From Streptomyces globosus (GTDB lineage: Bacteria; Actinomycetota; Actinomycetes; Streptomycetales; Streptomycetaceae), in the NCBI RefSeq assembly GCF_003325375.1, contig NZ_CP030862.1:6329501-6393500 (forward strand): 64,000 nucleotides of DNA, given 5' to 3'. The position numbers and the translations under genes were made by a program. The notes beneath the pieces were generated by a model. The model was not told the origin of the DNA and did no database searches. It saw nothing but the letters and a program-made list of their open reading frames with translations. This document shows positions 40,804 through 49,012 of the stretch, piece after piece. How positions within the stretch are numbered: the first letter of the stretch is position 1; each line of letters opens with the position of its first letter.

Positions 40804-41298
40804 TCAGGCCTCGACGGTGCCCGAGGCCGCGACCTCGACCTTGGCGCGGGTGGCGCCGGACGGGGTGCCCAGCTTCTCGATCTGGTCGACGATGTCCTTG
40901 CCCTCGACGACCTCGCCGAAGACGACGTGCTTGCCGTCGAGCCACGGGGTGACGACGGTGGTGATGAAGAACTGCGAGCCGTTGGTGTTGCGGCCGGCGT
41001 TCGCCATCGACAGCAGGTACGGGCGGTCGTGCTTCAGGTCGAAGTTCTCGTCCGCGAACTTCTCGCCGTAGATGCTCTTGCCGCCGGTGCCGTTCTGGCG
41101 GGTGAAGTCGCCGCCCTGCAGCATGAACTGCGGGATGACGCGGTGGAACGGCGAGCCCGCGTAGCCGAAGCCGTGCTCGCCCGTCGCGAGCTCGCGGAAG
41201 TTCTTCGCGGTCTTCGGGACGACCTCGTCGAACAGGTTGAAGACGATGCGGCCGGCGGGCTGGCCGTCGATGGTGATGTCGAAGTAGACGTTGCTCAT
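40804..41298 (-). CDS. Peptidyl-prolyl cis-trans isomerase (cyclophilin)
   Basis: 164 residues, the size of a cytosolic single-domain cyclophilin. Active-site blocks are GSPFHRVIPQFMLQGGDFTRQNGTGGKSIYG (the FHR-IP, Q-GGD signature with catalytic arginine), MANAGRNTNGSQFFITT and LDGKHVVFGEVVEG (the H in place of the tryptophan that contacts cyclosporin in eukaryotic forms). It speeds proline isomerisation in protein folding. ATG 41298 has AGGA about 8 bases upstream; another ATG three codons earlier is less well placed. It lies downstream of afsK on the same strand, but hairpin 41337-41361 separates them. Confidence 0.95.
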   Translation of the reverse strand: MSNVYFDITIDGQPAGRIVFNLFDEVVPKTAKNFRELATGEHGFGYAGSPFHRVIPQFMLQGGDFTRQNGTGGKSIYGEKFADENFDLKHDRPYLLSMANAGRNTNGSQFFITTVVTPWLDGKHVVFGEVVEGKDIVDQIEKLGTPSGATRAKVEVAASGTVEA

Positions 41299-41336
41299 GG
41301 GGTCCATCCTGTCACTCCCGGTACCGTGCGCGACTC

Positions 41337-41361
41337 GGCGGGGCCGGAACACGGCCCCGCC
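41337..41361. terminator. Terminator after afsK
   Basis: GGCGGGGCCG (41337-41346) and CGGCCCCGCC (41352-41361): perfect 10-bp stem, 5-nt loop, 5 bp beyond the afsK stop. Confidence 0.8.
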
Positions 41362-41366
41362 CGCCC

Positions 41367-43781
41367 TCACCCGGCCGTACGGGTGCCCGTCCCCTTCGCC
41401 GCGTCCAGGGCGTACACGCAGCGGTCCTTGCTGCACGCGTACACCACGCCGCCCTCGGCGACCGGGGCGCCGGCGATCTCCCCGCCGGTGGCCAGCTTCC
41501 AGCGGAGCTGGCCGCCCGCCGCGTCCAGGGTGTACAGGCAGTGGTCCGCCGACCCGAAGTGGACGCGGCCGTCCGCGACGGCCGGAGGGCCCGTGATCTC
41601 GCCGCCCGCCGCGAACCGCCACTTCGGGGTGCCGGTGACCGCGTCGAGCGTGTACAGGGCGCTGCCCGCGCCGAGGTGGACGTTGCCGCCGGCCACGAGG
41701 ACCGGGTCCGCGGAGGTCCGCGGCTCGGTGGCGATCCGCCAGCGGTCCTTGCCGGTGGCCGCGTCGAGGGCGTACACGGTGCCCAGGTAGTCGGCCAGGT
41801 ACACGCCGCCGCCGGTGACGGCCGCGCCGGGCGCGAACGCGGGCGGCGCGAGGAACACGGCCGGCGCCTCGAAGTGCCAGCGGACCCGGCCGGAGGCCCG
41901 GTCCACGGACAGCACGCGGGTGCCGGCGCTGATGTACACGTTGCCGTCCGGGGCCGGGGTGACGCGTACGGGGACGTTCCCGCAGGCCGCGGCGTCGCCG
42001 ACCGGGTACGACCAGGACTCCCGGCCGGAGCGGGCGTCCAGGGCGCGCAGCCGGGCGTCCTGCCACACGTAGACGGTGCCGTCGTGGAGGACGGGTGCCG
42101 CCTCGGGCGTCTCGAAGTCGCTCTGCGCGCCGGTCAGCTCCCACAGCTTCTGGCCGTTCGAGGCCTCCCAGCCCTGGACGCCGCCGCCCCGGGTGGCGGT
42201 GACGACGGTGCCCCGGTCGGCGCGCAGCGCGTACACCCAGGCGTCGGCGGACAGCCGCCACCGCTCGGAGCCGTCGGAGGCGTCGAGGGCGTACAGGGAG
42301 GGGCCGTCGGAGGCGTGGATGCGGCCGTCGGAGACGGCCATGGCCCAGGCGACGTCGCGGGTCTTGAACTGGCGGCGGCCGGTGGCCACGTCCAGCGCGT
42401 GGACCTCGAAGGAGGTCACGTACAGCAGGTCGCCGGCGACGGTGGGGGTGCCCCACACCTCGTTCGACATGCGGAACCTCCAGGGCCGCCAGCGGCCGCT
42501 GTCGGGCGCGGGGCCCGGGTTGGGGACGGCGGGGGCGGCGGTGGCGGGGGCGGCCGCGGAGGCGCCCGCGGGCGCTGCGGCGGAGCCGGCCGCGCCGGGC
42601 GGGCGGATCCAGCCGGTCGCCGCGTCGGCGGCACCTGCCTGCGCGGCGGGCGAGGCCGCCGACGCGAACGGGCCGGGCCCGATCGGCACGGGCGACCCGC
42701 CGAGGCGGACCGGTTCCCCGGACAGCGCGGGCGCGGCCGCGGGGCGCGGCGGGTGGTGGGGCCGCTGCGGGACCGGCTGGCCGGTCCGCGGGTCCACCCA
42801 CGGGTCGGCGGCGCCGCGGGGCTCGCGGCGGTTCGCGGGGGCGTCGCCGCCGCGGGGGGCCGGCGTGACGGGGAGGGCGGAGGTGCGCTGGCCGGCCCGG
42901 CGGGACTCGATGAGGGCGACGGCCCGGGCGGGCAGCCACGCGGAGGCGGTGCCGCTGTCGTCGCCGCCGCCGAAGAGGTGCGGGGCGAGCTGGGCCTGCA
43001 GGTCGGCGGGGGTGGGGCGCTGGGAGGCCTCCATCTGCATGCAGGACTCGATCAGCGGCCGCAGCTCCTCGGGCAGCCCCTCCAGGTTGGGCTCGTCGCG
43101 CAGCAGCATGAACACCGTCTCCACCGGGTTCGCCCCGTGGTAGGGCGGGTGCCCCGTCGCGGCGAAGACGAGGGTGGAGCCGAGGGAGAACACGTCGCTG
43201 GCGCCCTTGACGCTGCGGGAGTCCTTCGCCTGCTCGGGCGACATGTAGGCGGGGGTGCCGACGGCGACGTTCGTCATGGTCAGGCGGGTGTTGGACACGC
43301 CGCTCGCGATACCGAAGTCGATCACGCGGGGGCCGTCCTCGACGACGAGCACGTTCGACGGCTTCAGGTCGCGGTGGACGAGGCCCGCCCCGTGGATCGA
43401 CTGGAGGGCCTCGGCGATGCCGGCGGCCAGCCACCGCACGGCCTGCGCGGGCATCGGCCCGCACTCGTTGACGATCTCCTCCAGGGAGGGCGCCGGCACG
43501 TACGCGGTCGCCAGCCACGGCACGGCGGCCCGCGGATCGGCGTCGACCACGGCCGCGGTGTAGAAGCCGGAGACGGCGCGGGCCGCCTCCACCTCCCGGG
43601 TGAAGCGCACCCGGAAGAGCTGGTCCTCGGCCAGCTCGGTGCGCACCGTCTTGATCGCCACGCGGCGTCCGGACGCCGACCGGGCGAGATAGACCAGCCC
43701 CATGCCGCCGGCGCCGAGACGTCCCAGCACCTCGAAGGGGCCGATCCGTCTCGGGTCGTGCTGCGTCAGCTGCTCCACCAC
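41367..43781 (-). CDS. afsK: AfsK-type Ser/Thr protein kinase with PQQ-like β-propeller
   Basis: 804 residues. The N-terminal Hanks-type kinase (about 15-275) has G-loop LGAGGMGLVY, catalytic lysine in VAIKTV, HRDLKPSN, DFG (VIDFGIASG) and GTPAYMSPEQA. After a Pro/Ala-rich linker (about 300-420) come seven or so repeats of the type LYALDA-x-G-x-x-xW (for example ALDASDGSERWRLSADAW, TLDAVTGTPKWRFAAGG, ALDAATGKDRWRIAT), a PQQ-dehydrogenase-like propeller. This architecture and the start (M-VEQLTQHDPRRIGPFEVLGRL) match AfsK, the membrane-associated kinase that phosphorylates AfsR. The start is GTG 43781 with GGGAGG just upstream. Here afsK is 9.2 kb from afsS and convergent to it. Confidence 0.9.
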   Translation of the reverse strand: MVEQLTQHDPRRIGPFEVLGRLGAGGMGLVYLARSASGRRVAIKTVRTELAEDQLFRVRFTREVEAARAVSGFYTAAVVDADPRAAVPWLATAYVPAPSLEEIVNECGPMPAQAVRWLAAGIAEALQSIHGAGLVHRDLKPSNVLVVEDGPRVIDFGIASGVSNTRLTMTNVAVGTPAYMSPEQAKDSRSVKGASDVFSLGSTLVFAATGHPPYHGANPVETVFMLLRDEPNLEGLPEELRPLIESCMQMEASQRPTPADLQAQLAPHLFGGGDDSGTASAWLPARAVALIESRRAGQRTSALPVTPAPRGGDAPANRREPRGAADPWVDPRTGQPVPQRPHHPPRPAAAPALSGEPVRLGGSPVPIGPGPFASAASPAAQAGAADAATGWIRPPGAAGSAAAPAGASAAAPATAAPAVPNPGPAPDSGRWRPWRFRMSNEVWGTPTVAGDLLYVTSFEVHALDVATGRRQFKTRDVAWAMAVSDGRIHASDGPSLYALDASDGSERWRLSADAWVYALRADRGTVVTATRGGGVQGWEASNGQKLWELTGAQSDFETPEAAPVLHDGTVYVWQDARLRALDARSGRESWSYPVGDAAACGNVPVRVTPAPDGNVYISAGTRVLSVDRASGRVRWHFEAPAVFLAPPAFAPGAAVTGGGVYLADYLGTVYALDAATGKDRWRIATEPRTSADPVLVAGGNVHLGAGSALYTLDAVTGTPKWRFAAGGEITGPPAVADGRVHFGSADHCLYTLDAAGGQLRWKLATGGEIAGAPVAEGGVVYACSKDRCVYALDAAKGTGTRTAG

Positions 43782-43977
43782 TCGCCTCCCACACCTCCCC
43801 GTACGGGCCTGGCCTGGCCCGTTCACACCTGCACGCACGCCGGCACGGCGGTCGGCCCCGTGCAGCGTCTCACTCCGGGCGCCGCCGGTGGTCGTGCAAC
43901 CCCGATTCTGTCAGGCCCGCGCCCAGGCCGTGTCGCCACAGTCGGTGCGGGGTGGGTGCGGGTCGTGCGGGAGGGGG

Positions 43978-44787
43978 TTATGCGGGGGGTTGTGCGGGCG
44001 GCCGGCCGGGGTTCTCGGAGAGCAGGGCGAAGACGGCCCCCTGGTTGTCCGCGACGACGGCGATCCGCCCGTACGGGGTGTCGAAGGGCTCGGCGGTGAC
44101 CCGGCCGCCGAGCCGTCTGACGGTCTCGACGGACCGGTCGCAGTCGGGGACGGCGAAGTAGGCGAGGAAGTGCGCCGGCATGATCTCCGGGAAGGCGTCG
44201 GTGATCAGGCTGCGGCCCAGGACGGCCGTCTCGGCGCCGGGCGGGCTGCCGGGCGGCGACCACAGGCGGTACTCGACGCCGGAGCCGTCGTCGTCCTGGT
44301 CCTCGGGGACGTAGCCGAAGACGTTCGCGTAGAAGACGTCGACGGCGTCGCGGGCGCGGGTGTACAGCTCGGCCCAGCAGTACGTGAAGGGCTCGCCGTG
44401 CGCCTCGAAGCCGTCGTGGGTGCCGGGCTGCCACAGGCCGAAGACGGCGCCGCCGGGGTCGGCGGCCAGGGCTGCGGTGCCGTACGGGCCGACGGGCTGG
44501 GGGTCCATGACCATCTGGCCGCCGTGGGCGCGGATGCGGGCGGCGCAGGCGTAGGCGTCGGCGGTGGCGAGGTAGATGCCCCAGACAGTGGGCATGCGGC
44601 CGTCGGGCTTGGGGGCGAGCGCGGCGACGTTGCGGCCCTGGCTGTAGGCCTGCGTGTAGCCGCCGTACTCGCGGGATCCGGAGCTGAAGGTCCAGCCGAA
44701 GAGCTCGCCGTAGAAGCGCTTGCCCGCCTCGACGTCCGGAAGCGAGGCATCCACCCAGCAGGGGGTGCCTTCCGCGAATGCGGCCAT
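43978..44787 (-). CDS. Double VOC/glyoxalase-domain protein, in the position of KbpA
   Basis: 269 residues made of two vicinal-oxygen-chelate modules: TPCWVDASLPDVEAGKRFYGELFGWTF ... AVFGLWQPGTHDGFE and FTYCWAELYTRARDAVDVFYANVFGYV ... GAVFALLSENPGR. Metal ligands are not obvious, so it may bind rather than convert a ligand. It is the gene directly upstream of afsK on the same strand (about 200 bp). In S. coelicolor the gene upstream of afsK encodes KbpA, which binds AfsK and lowers its autophosphorylation. I assign the relation by position from memory, not alignment. ATG 44787 has AAGGA upstream. Confidence 0.72.
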   Translation of the reverse strand: MAAFAEGTPCWVDASLPDVEAGKRFYGELFGWTFSSGSREYGGYTQAYSQGRNVAALAPKPDGRMPTVWGIYLATADAYACAARIRAHGGQMVMDPQPVGPYGTAALAADPGGAVFGLWQPGTHDGFEAHGEPFTYCWAELYTRARDAVDVFYANVFGYVPEDQDDDGSGVEYRLWSPPGSPPGAETAVLGRSLITDAFPEIMPAHFLAYFAVPDCDRSVETVRRLGGRVTAEPFDTPYGRIAVVADNQGAVFALLSENPGRPPAQPPA

Positions 44788-45126
44788 GGCCCGTTTCCTT
44801 CCGTTGTGCGGGGGTGTGTACCCTCCGTACGCTCCCACGCTCCCGCTCAGCTGCCGGCGGTGCGGTGTCCTCTCGGGCCATGGTCCGCCCGAAGTCTTGT
44901 CCACAGCCTGTTGACAAGACTAATCGGGTGGTAAAGGGAGGAAGCGGTCGGGTCGGCGGGCGGGCCGCTGGGCGGGCGGCGCGGGGGCCGCGGGCGGGCG
45001 GCGCGGGGGCCGCGGGCGGCCGAAATCCGTCGCCCGGAGTGCCCCGGAGGGGCTTTCCCCCAGGCCGGGCGGCCGGTAACCCCATTTGCAGGCGGCCGAA
45101 TCGCGCTCGGACACCCCCTCGGTAAG

Positions 45127-45141
45127 CTGACGGCATGACAG
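45127..45141. promoter_or_regulatory. Degenerate operator over the TetR start codon: CTGACGGCATGACAG
   Basis: The left half-site is perfect and the right half has two mismatches (10 of 12 arm positions). The site covers the ATG of the tetR gene at 45135. Possible autoregulation. Confidence 0.4.
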
Positions 45142-45782
45142 GACAAGTACGCACCGTCGACGGCCGCGTTGCCGGCCGGCGCGGTCAGGCGACGCGGCAG
45201 AAGCTGCTCGACTGCCTCGGCGAGATGCTCAGCTCCTCGCCGTACCGCGATGTCAAGGTGATCGATGTCGCGCGCAAGGCCGGCACCTCCCCCGCGACCT
45301 TCTACCAGTACTTCCCGGACGTCGAGGGCGCCGTCCTGGAGATCGCCGACCACATGGCCGCCGAAGGCGCCCAGTTGACCTCGCTCGTCGAGGGCCGCAC
45401 CTGGGTCGGCAAGGCCGGCTGGCAGGCCGCGGAGGAGCTCGTCGACGGGTTCCTGGACTTCTGGCGGCGCAACGACGCGATCCTGCGCGTCGTCGACCTC
45501 GGCGCGGCCGAGGGCGACAAGCGCTTCTACAAGATCCGCATGAAGATCCTGAACTCCGTCACCAACTCCCTCACGGAGTCGGTGAAGGAACTCCAGGCCA
45601 AGGGCCGGGTCGACAAGGACGTCAACCCGGCGGCGATGGCCGGCTCCCTGGTCGCCATGCTGGCGGCCGTCGCCTCGCACCAGAAGGGCTTCCAGACCTG
45701 GGGCGTCAAGCAGGCCGAGCTCAAGCCGAACCTCGCCCTCCTCGTCCACCTGGGCATCACCGGCAAGAAGCCGACGAAGTAG
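45135..45782 (+). CDS. TetR-family transcriptional regulator
   Basis: 215 residues. The N-terminal HTH is RRGQATRQKLLDCLGEMLSSSPYRDVKVIDVARKAGTSPATFYQYFPDVEGAVLEIADHMA, with the typical SPATFYQYFPD recognition region. The C-terminal ligand and dimer domain is helical (AAEELVDGFLDFWRRNDAILRVVDLGAAEGDKRFYKIRMKILNSVTNSLTESVKEL). TetR proteins usually repress and release on ligand binding; acyl-CoA is a common ligand in catabolic clusters. It stands alone, divergent from the VOC-afsK pair and convergent with the DDN-acyl-CoA dehydrogenase operon. It is the only TetR gene among the CTGACG palindromes, making it my prime candidate for their regulator (inference). Confidence 0.88.
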   Translation: MTGQVRTVDGRVAGRRGQATRQKLLDCLGEMLSSSPYRDVKVIDVARKAGTSPATFYQYFPDVEGAVLEIADHMAAEGAQLTSLVEGRTWVGKAGWQAAEELVDGFLDFWRRNDAILRVVDLGAAEGDKRFYKIRMKILNSVTNSLTESVKELQAKGRVDKDVNPAAMAGSLVAMLAAVASHQKGFQTWGVKQAELKPNLALLVHLGITGKKPTK

Positions 45783-45808
45783 CGGCGGGCCGCCCAGCCG
45801 GCCCGCCG
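45783..45808. terminator. Terminator between tetR and DDN-type gene
   Basis: CGGCGGGCC (45783-45791) and GGCCCGCCG (45800-45808): 9-bp stem, 8-nt loop, immediately after the tetR stop and between convergent genes. Confidence 0.75.
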
Positions 45809-45818
45809 GACCAACCGG

Positions 45819-46292
45819 TCAGCGGCGCTCCAGGCGGAACAGCCGGATCTCCCGCTCGATGCGCGCCTGGTACGTCGCGTACGGCGGCCAGAACCGCAGC
45901 ACGGCCCGCCACACCTCGGCGCGCTCCGCGCCCCGCAGCAGCCGCGCCCGTACCGCGATGTCCCGGCCCTTCCAACTCACGTACGCATCAGGGTTCTTCA
46001 GCAGGTTCGCGGTCCACGCCGGATGCCCGGGGCGGCCGAAGTTCGAGCCGATCAGGATCCAGCCGGCGCCGGACTCCAGCGGCATGCACGCGAGGGGCGT
46101 GGCGCGGGGCCGGCCCGTCCGCGCGCCCGTCGAGGTGAGGATCACCCCGGGCAGCATGCGGGCGCTGAGGATCACCCTGCCGCCCGTCAGCCGGTGGACC
46201 GCCTTGTCCAGGGCGGGGATGACGTGCGGGGCGATCCTGGCGAAGAGCCTCGTCGAGGAGGCCTTCTGCATGAGCGTGGTACCGAGCGCCAT
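45819..46292 (-). CDS. Nitroreductase/DDN-family deazaflavin (F420)-dependent oxidoreductase
   Basis: 157 residues of the F420-binding split-barrel family (deazaflavin-dependent nitroreductase, DDN). Seen: KAVHRLTGGRVILSARMLPGVILTSTGARTGRPRATPLACMPLESGAGWILIGSNFGRPGHPAWTANLLKNPDAYVSWKGRDIAVRARLL, with the LTSTGARTG and SNFGRPGHPAW segments that hold the deazaflavin in this family. It probably reduces an enone or similar double bond using F420H2. ATG 46292 overlaps the acyl-CoA dehydrogenase stop (TGATG), so the two are coupled under operator 47554. Confidence 0.88.
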   Translation of the reverse strand: MALGTTLMQKASSTRLFARIAPHVIPALDKAVHRLTGGRVILSARMLPGVILTSTGARTGRPRATPLACMPLESGAGWILIGSNFGRPGHPAWTANLLKNPDAYVSWKGRDIAVRARLLRGAERAEVWRAVLRFWPPYATYQARIEREIRLFRLERR

Positions 46293-47536
46293 CAGACGGC
46301 CGCCCTTCCGGTGGGGGTGGGGGTGGGGGTGGCGGGAACGGGGTCGGAGCCGGGGCCGGGTGCGAAGAGGCCCGCCTGCCGGGCCGCGTGCGCCCGCAGC
46401 AGGTGCACCGGCCCGAACAGCAGCTCGTCCGCCGCGGCCCGCTTGAAGTACAGGTGCGCGTCGTGCTCCCAGGTGAAGCCGATCCCGCCGTGCAGCTGGA
46501 TCGCCTCCCCCGCCGCGAGCCGCAGCGCCTCCAGCGCCTGCGCGAGGGCCAGGCCGCCCTGCGCCGGGTCCCACGCGGCGTAGCAGACCGCCGAGCGGGC
46601 CGCCTGGAGCTGCACGTACAGGTCCGCGAGCCGGTGCTTGACCGCCTGGAACGAGCCGATCGGCCGCCCGAACTGCTCGCGGGTCCGGACGTACTCCACC
46701 GTCCGCTCCAGCGCCCGCCCGGCCGCCCCGGCCGCCTCCGCGGCGAGCACGGCCGCCGCGGTACGCCCGACGGCGGCCAGCGCACCGCAGACCGCGGCGG
46801 GTGCGCCGAACGGGTCGCCGTCGCCGAGCCACTCCGCCTCGACGTCCCGCAGCTGCACCAGGGCCTGCGGGCGGGTCTCGTCCAGGGCCGTCTGCCGCAC
46901 CCGTACGAGGCCCTCGGCGTTCGCCCGCACCACGAACAGCAGGACCCGGCTCCGCGCGAAGCCCCCCGCGTGCGCCGGCACCAGCAGCAGGTCCGCGCTG
47001 TGCCCGTCGAGGACCTGCGCGGCCTCCCCGTACAGCCGCCAGGCCCCGTCCGGCGCCCGGCGCGCCTGCACCCCGCCCGCCCGGCCGCCTCCGGCCCACT
47101 CCCCCGCCGCGGCGTCCCCGGTCAGCCCGAGCGCCGCCGACAGCGCCGGGCCCGGCACCGCCAGCGCGGCCGTCAGACCGCCGCCGGCCAGCGGCGGCAG
47201 CAGCGCCGCGCGCTGCCCCGCACTGCCGAGTGCCGCGACCAGCGGCGCGGCCAGCACGGCGGTGGCCAGCAGCGGCGACGGCAGCAGCGCCCGCCCCGTC
47301 TCCTCGCAGGCCAGCACCAGGTCCGCGGGGGCGCAGCCCACGCCCCCGTACTCCTCGGGCACGGCCAGGCCGGGCAGGCCGATCTCCCGCGACAGCTGCT
47401 CCCACAGCTCCCGGTCGTAGCCGGCGGCGGTGCGGACGGCGGCCTTGACCCGGTCGGGGCCGCAGCGCCTGCCGAGGACCTCCCGCAGGGTGCGGCGGAT
47501 CCCCTCCTGCTCCGCGGTGAAGGCGGCATCCATCAT
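46292..47536 (-). CDS. Acyl-CoA dehydrogenase 1
   Basis: 414 residues. ACAD pattern: DAAFTAEQEGIRRTLREVLGRRC, GLPGLAVPEEYGGVGCAPADLVLACEETGRAL, FAD-binding middle domain, VEYVRTREQFGRPIGSFQAVKHRLADLYVQLQAARSAV and LEALRLAAGEAIQLHGGIGFTWEHDAHLYFKRA. The C-terminal QLHGGIGFTWEHD loop is typical of the FadE subgroup with dimeric partners in ring and side-chain degradation. It introduces an α,β double bond into an acyl-CoA. The last residues (PVPATPTPTPTGRAAV) are encoded by a GGGGGT-type tract. ATG 47536 with GGGGAGGAG before it; operator 47554 is 18 bp upstream. Confidence 0.88.
   Translation of the reverse strand: MMDAAFTAEQEGIRRTLREVLGRRCGPDRVKAAVRTAAGYDRELWEQLSREIGLPGLAVPEEYGGVGCAPADLVLACEETGRALLPSPLLATAVLAAPLVAALGSAGQRAALLPPLAGGGLTAALAVPGPALSAALGLTGDAAAGEWAGGGRAGGVQARRAPDGAWRLYGEAAQVLDGHSADLLLVPAHAGGFARSRVLLFVVRANAEGLVRVRQTALDETRPQALVQLRDVEAEWLGDGDPFGAPAAVCGALAAVGRTAAAVLAAEAAGAAGRALERTVEYVRTREQFGRPIGSFQAVKHRLADLYVQLQAARSAVCYAAWDPAQGGLALAQALEALRLAAGEAIQLHGGIGFTWEHDAHLYFKRAAADELLFGPVHLLRAHAARQAGLFAPGPGSDPVPATPTPTPTGRAAV
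46311..46336. repeat. GTGGGGGT tract inside the acyl-CoA dehydrogenase 3' end
   Basis: (GGGGGT) units recur as GTGGGGGTGGGGGTGGGGGT, coding Pro-Thr repeats on the minus strand. The same hexamer forms the longer tract at 24381. Confidence 0.8.
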
Positions 47537-47553
47537 CGGGCTCCTCCCCGTAA

Positions 47554-47568
47554 CTGACGGGCCGTCAT
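47554..47568. promoter_or_regulatory. Operator 6: CTGACGGGCCGTCAT (one mismatch)
   Basis: 18 bp upstream of the acyl-CoA dehydrogenase start at 47536. Confidence 0.68.
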
Positions 47569-47648
47569 GTTAGGGGCGGGGGCGCGACATGCCCAGAGCG
47601 GGGAGCGCGCGGACCGCGTCGACCGTCCACCGGGACGGGGCTCTGGAT

Positions 47649-47663
47649 CTGACGAGCCGTCAG
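47649..47663. promoter_or_regulatory. Operator 7: CTGACGAGCCGTCAG (perfect)
   Basis: 15 bp upstream of the Ltp start at 47679. With operator 6 it brackets the divergent promoter region, with centres 95 bp apart. Confidence 0.75.
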
Positions 47664-47678
47664 CTGTACGTTCGTGCC

Positions 47679-48890
47679 ATGCCTGGACCAGGACCTGGAC
47701 GCCTCTCCGGACCCGCACCCGACGCCGCCCGCCGCCGCCGCGTCGCGATCGTCGGCGCGGCCCTCTCCGACTGCGGCCGCGTCGACGGCCCCACCCCGTA
47801 CGCCCTCCACGCCCAGGCCGCCCGGCGCGCCCTCGCCGACTCCGGCCTGGACCGCTCCGTCATCGACGGCTTCGCCTCCGCCGGCCTCGGCACCCTCGCC
47901 CCGGTCGAGGTCGCCGAGTACCTGGGGCTGCGCCCCGCCTGGACCGACTCCACCTCGGTCGGCGGGGCCACCTGGGAGGTCATGGCCGCGCACGCCGCGG
48001 ACGCCATAGCCGCCGGCCACGCCAACGCCGTCCTGCTCGCGTACGGCTCCACGGCCCGCGCCGACATCAAGGCCCGCCGCCGCACCGCGAACCTCTCCTT
48101 CGGCGCGCGCGGGCCCCTCCAGTTCGAGGCGCCGTACGGGCACACGCTGATCGCGAAGTACGCGATGGCGGCCCGCCGCCACATGCACGAGTACGGCACC
48201 ACCCTCGAACAGCTCGCCTCGATCGCCGTGCAGGCCCGCGCGAACGCCGCCGACAACCCGGACGCCATGTTCCGCGACCCGATCAGCATCGACGACGTCC
48301 TGTCCGGCGAGATGATCGCCGACCCGTTCACGAAGCTGCACTGCTGCATCCGCTCCGACGGCGGCTGCGCGATCCTGCTCGCCGCCGAGGACTACGTCCC
48401 CGACACGGCCAAACGCCCCGTCTGGATCCTGGGAGCGGGCACCGCCGTCTCCCACACCACCATGTCGGAGTGGGAGGACTTCACGGTCTCCCCCGCCGCG
48501 GCCTCCGGCCGCCTGGCCTTCCGGCGCGCCGGCCTGACCCCGTCCGACGTCGACATCGCCGAGCTGTACGACGCCTTCACGTACATGACGCTGGTCACCC
48601 TCGAGGACCTCGGCTTCTGCCCGAAGGGCGAGGGCGGCGCCTTCGCCGCGAAGGGACGCCTCCTGCGCGGCGGCGACCTCCCGGTCAACACCGACGGCGG
48701 CGGCCTCTCGGCCTGCCACCCGGGGATGCGGGGCCTGTTCCTCCTGGTCGAGGCGGTCCGCCAGCTCCGCGGCGAGGCCGGCCCGGCCCAGACGCTCCGT
48801 CGCGACGGCAGCCCGCCGGAGGTGGCGGTGGCCTCCGGCACGGGCGGGTGGTTCTGCAGCGCGGGGACGGTGGTGCTGGGGCGGGGGTAG
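47679..48890 (+). CDS. Ltp/thiolase-like lipid-transfer protein 2
   Basis: 403 residues, same family as the protein at 35098: VAIVGAALSDCGRVDGPTPYALHAQAARRALADSGL, SVGGATWEVMAAHAADAIAAGHANAVLLAYG, YGHTLIAKYAMAARRHMHEYGTTLEQLASIAVQARANA, AELYDAFTYMTLVTLEDLGFCPKGEGGAF and LPVNTDGGGLSACHPGMRGLFLL. It has its own DUF35 partner nearby (49736, opposite strand, same operator set). ATG 47679 is preferred because a longer open frame would include the perfect operator 47649 within the gene. The role is C-C bond cleavage or acyl transfer on a CoA thioester, by family analogy. Confidence 0.85.
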   Translation: MPGPGPGRLSGPAPDAARRRRVAIVGAALSDCGRVDGPTPYALHAQAARRALADSGLDRSVIDGFASAGLGTLAPVEVAEYLGLRPAWTDSTSVGGATWEVMAAHAADAIAAGHANAVLLAYGSTARADIKARRRTANLSFGARGPLQFEAPYGHTLIAKYAMAARRHMHEYGTTLEQLASIAVQARANAADNPDAMFRDPISIDDVLSGEMIADPFTKLHCCIRSDGGCAILLAAEDYVPDTAKRPVWILGAGTAVSHTTMSEWEDFTVSPAAASGRLAFRRAGLTPSDVDIAELYDAFTYMTLVTLEDLGFCPKGEGGAFAAKGRLLRGGDLPVNTDGGGLSACHPGMRGLFLLVEAVRQLRGEAGPAQTLRRDGSPPEVAVASGTGGWFCSAGTVVLGRG

Positions 48891-49012
48891 GGGGCCGGGG
48901 CTGAGGGCGGGGCGGGGGAGGGCTGGGGGCGGGATGCCGTCGGCATCTCCTGCCCCCCACTGCCGCCCGCTTCTCACTCGGCTCGCCCCGCCCCGCCCCT
49001 ACCCTGTCCCCC

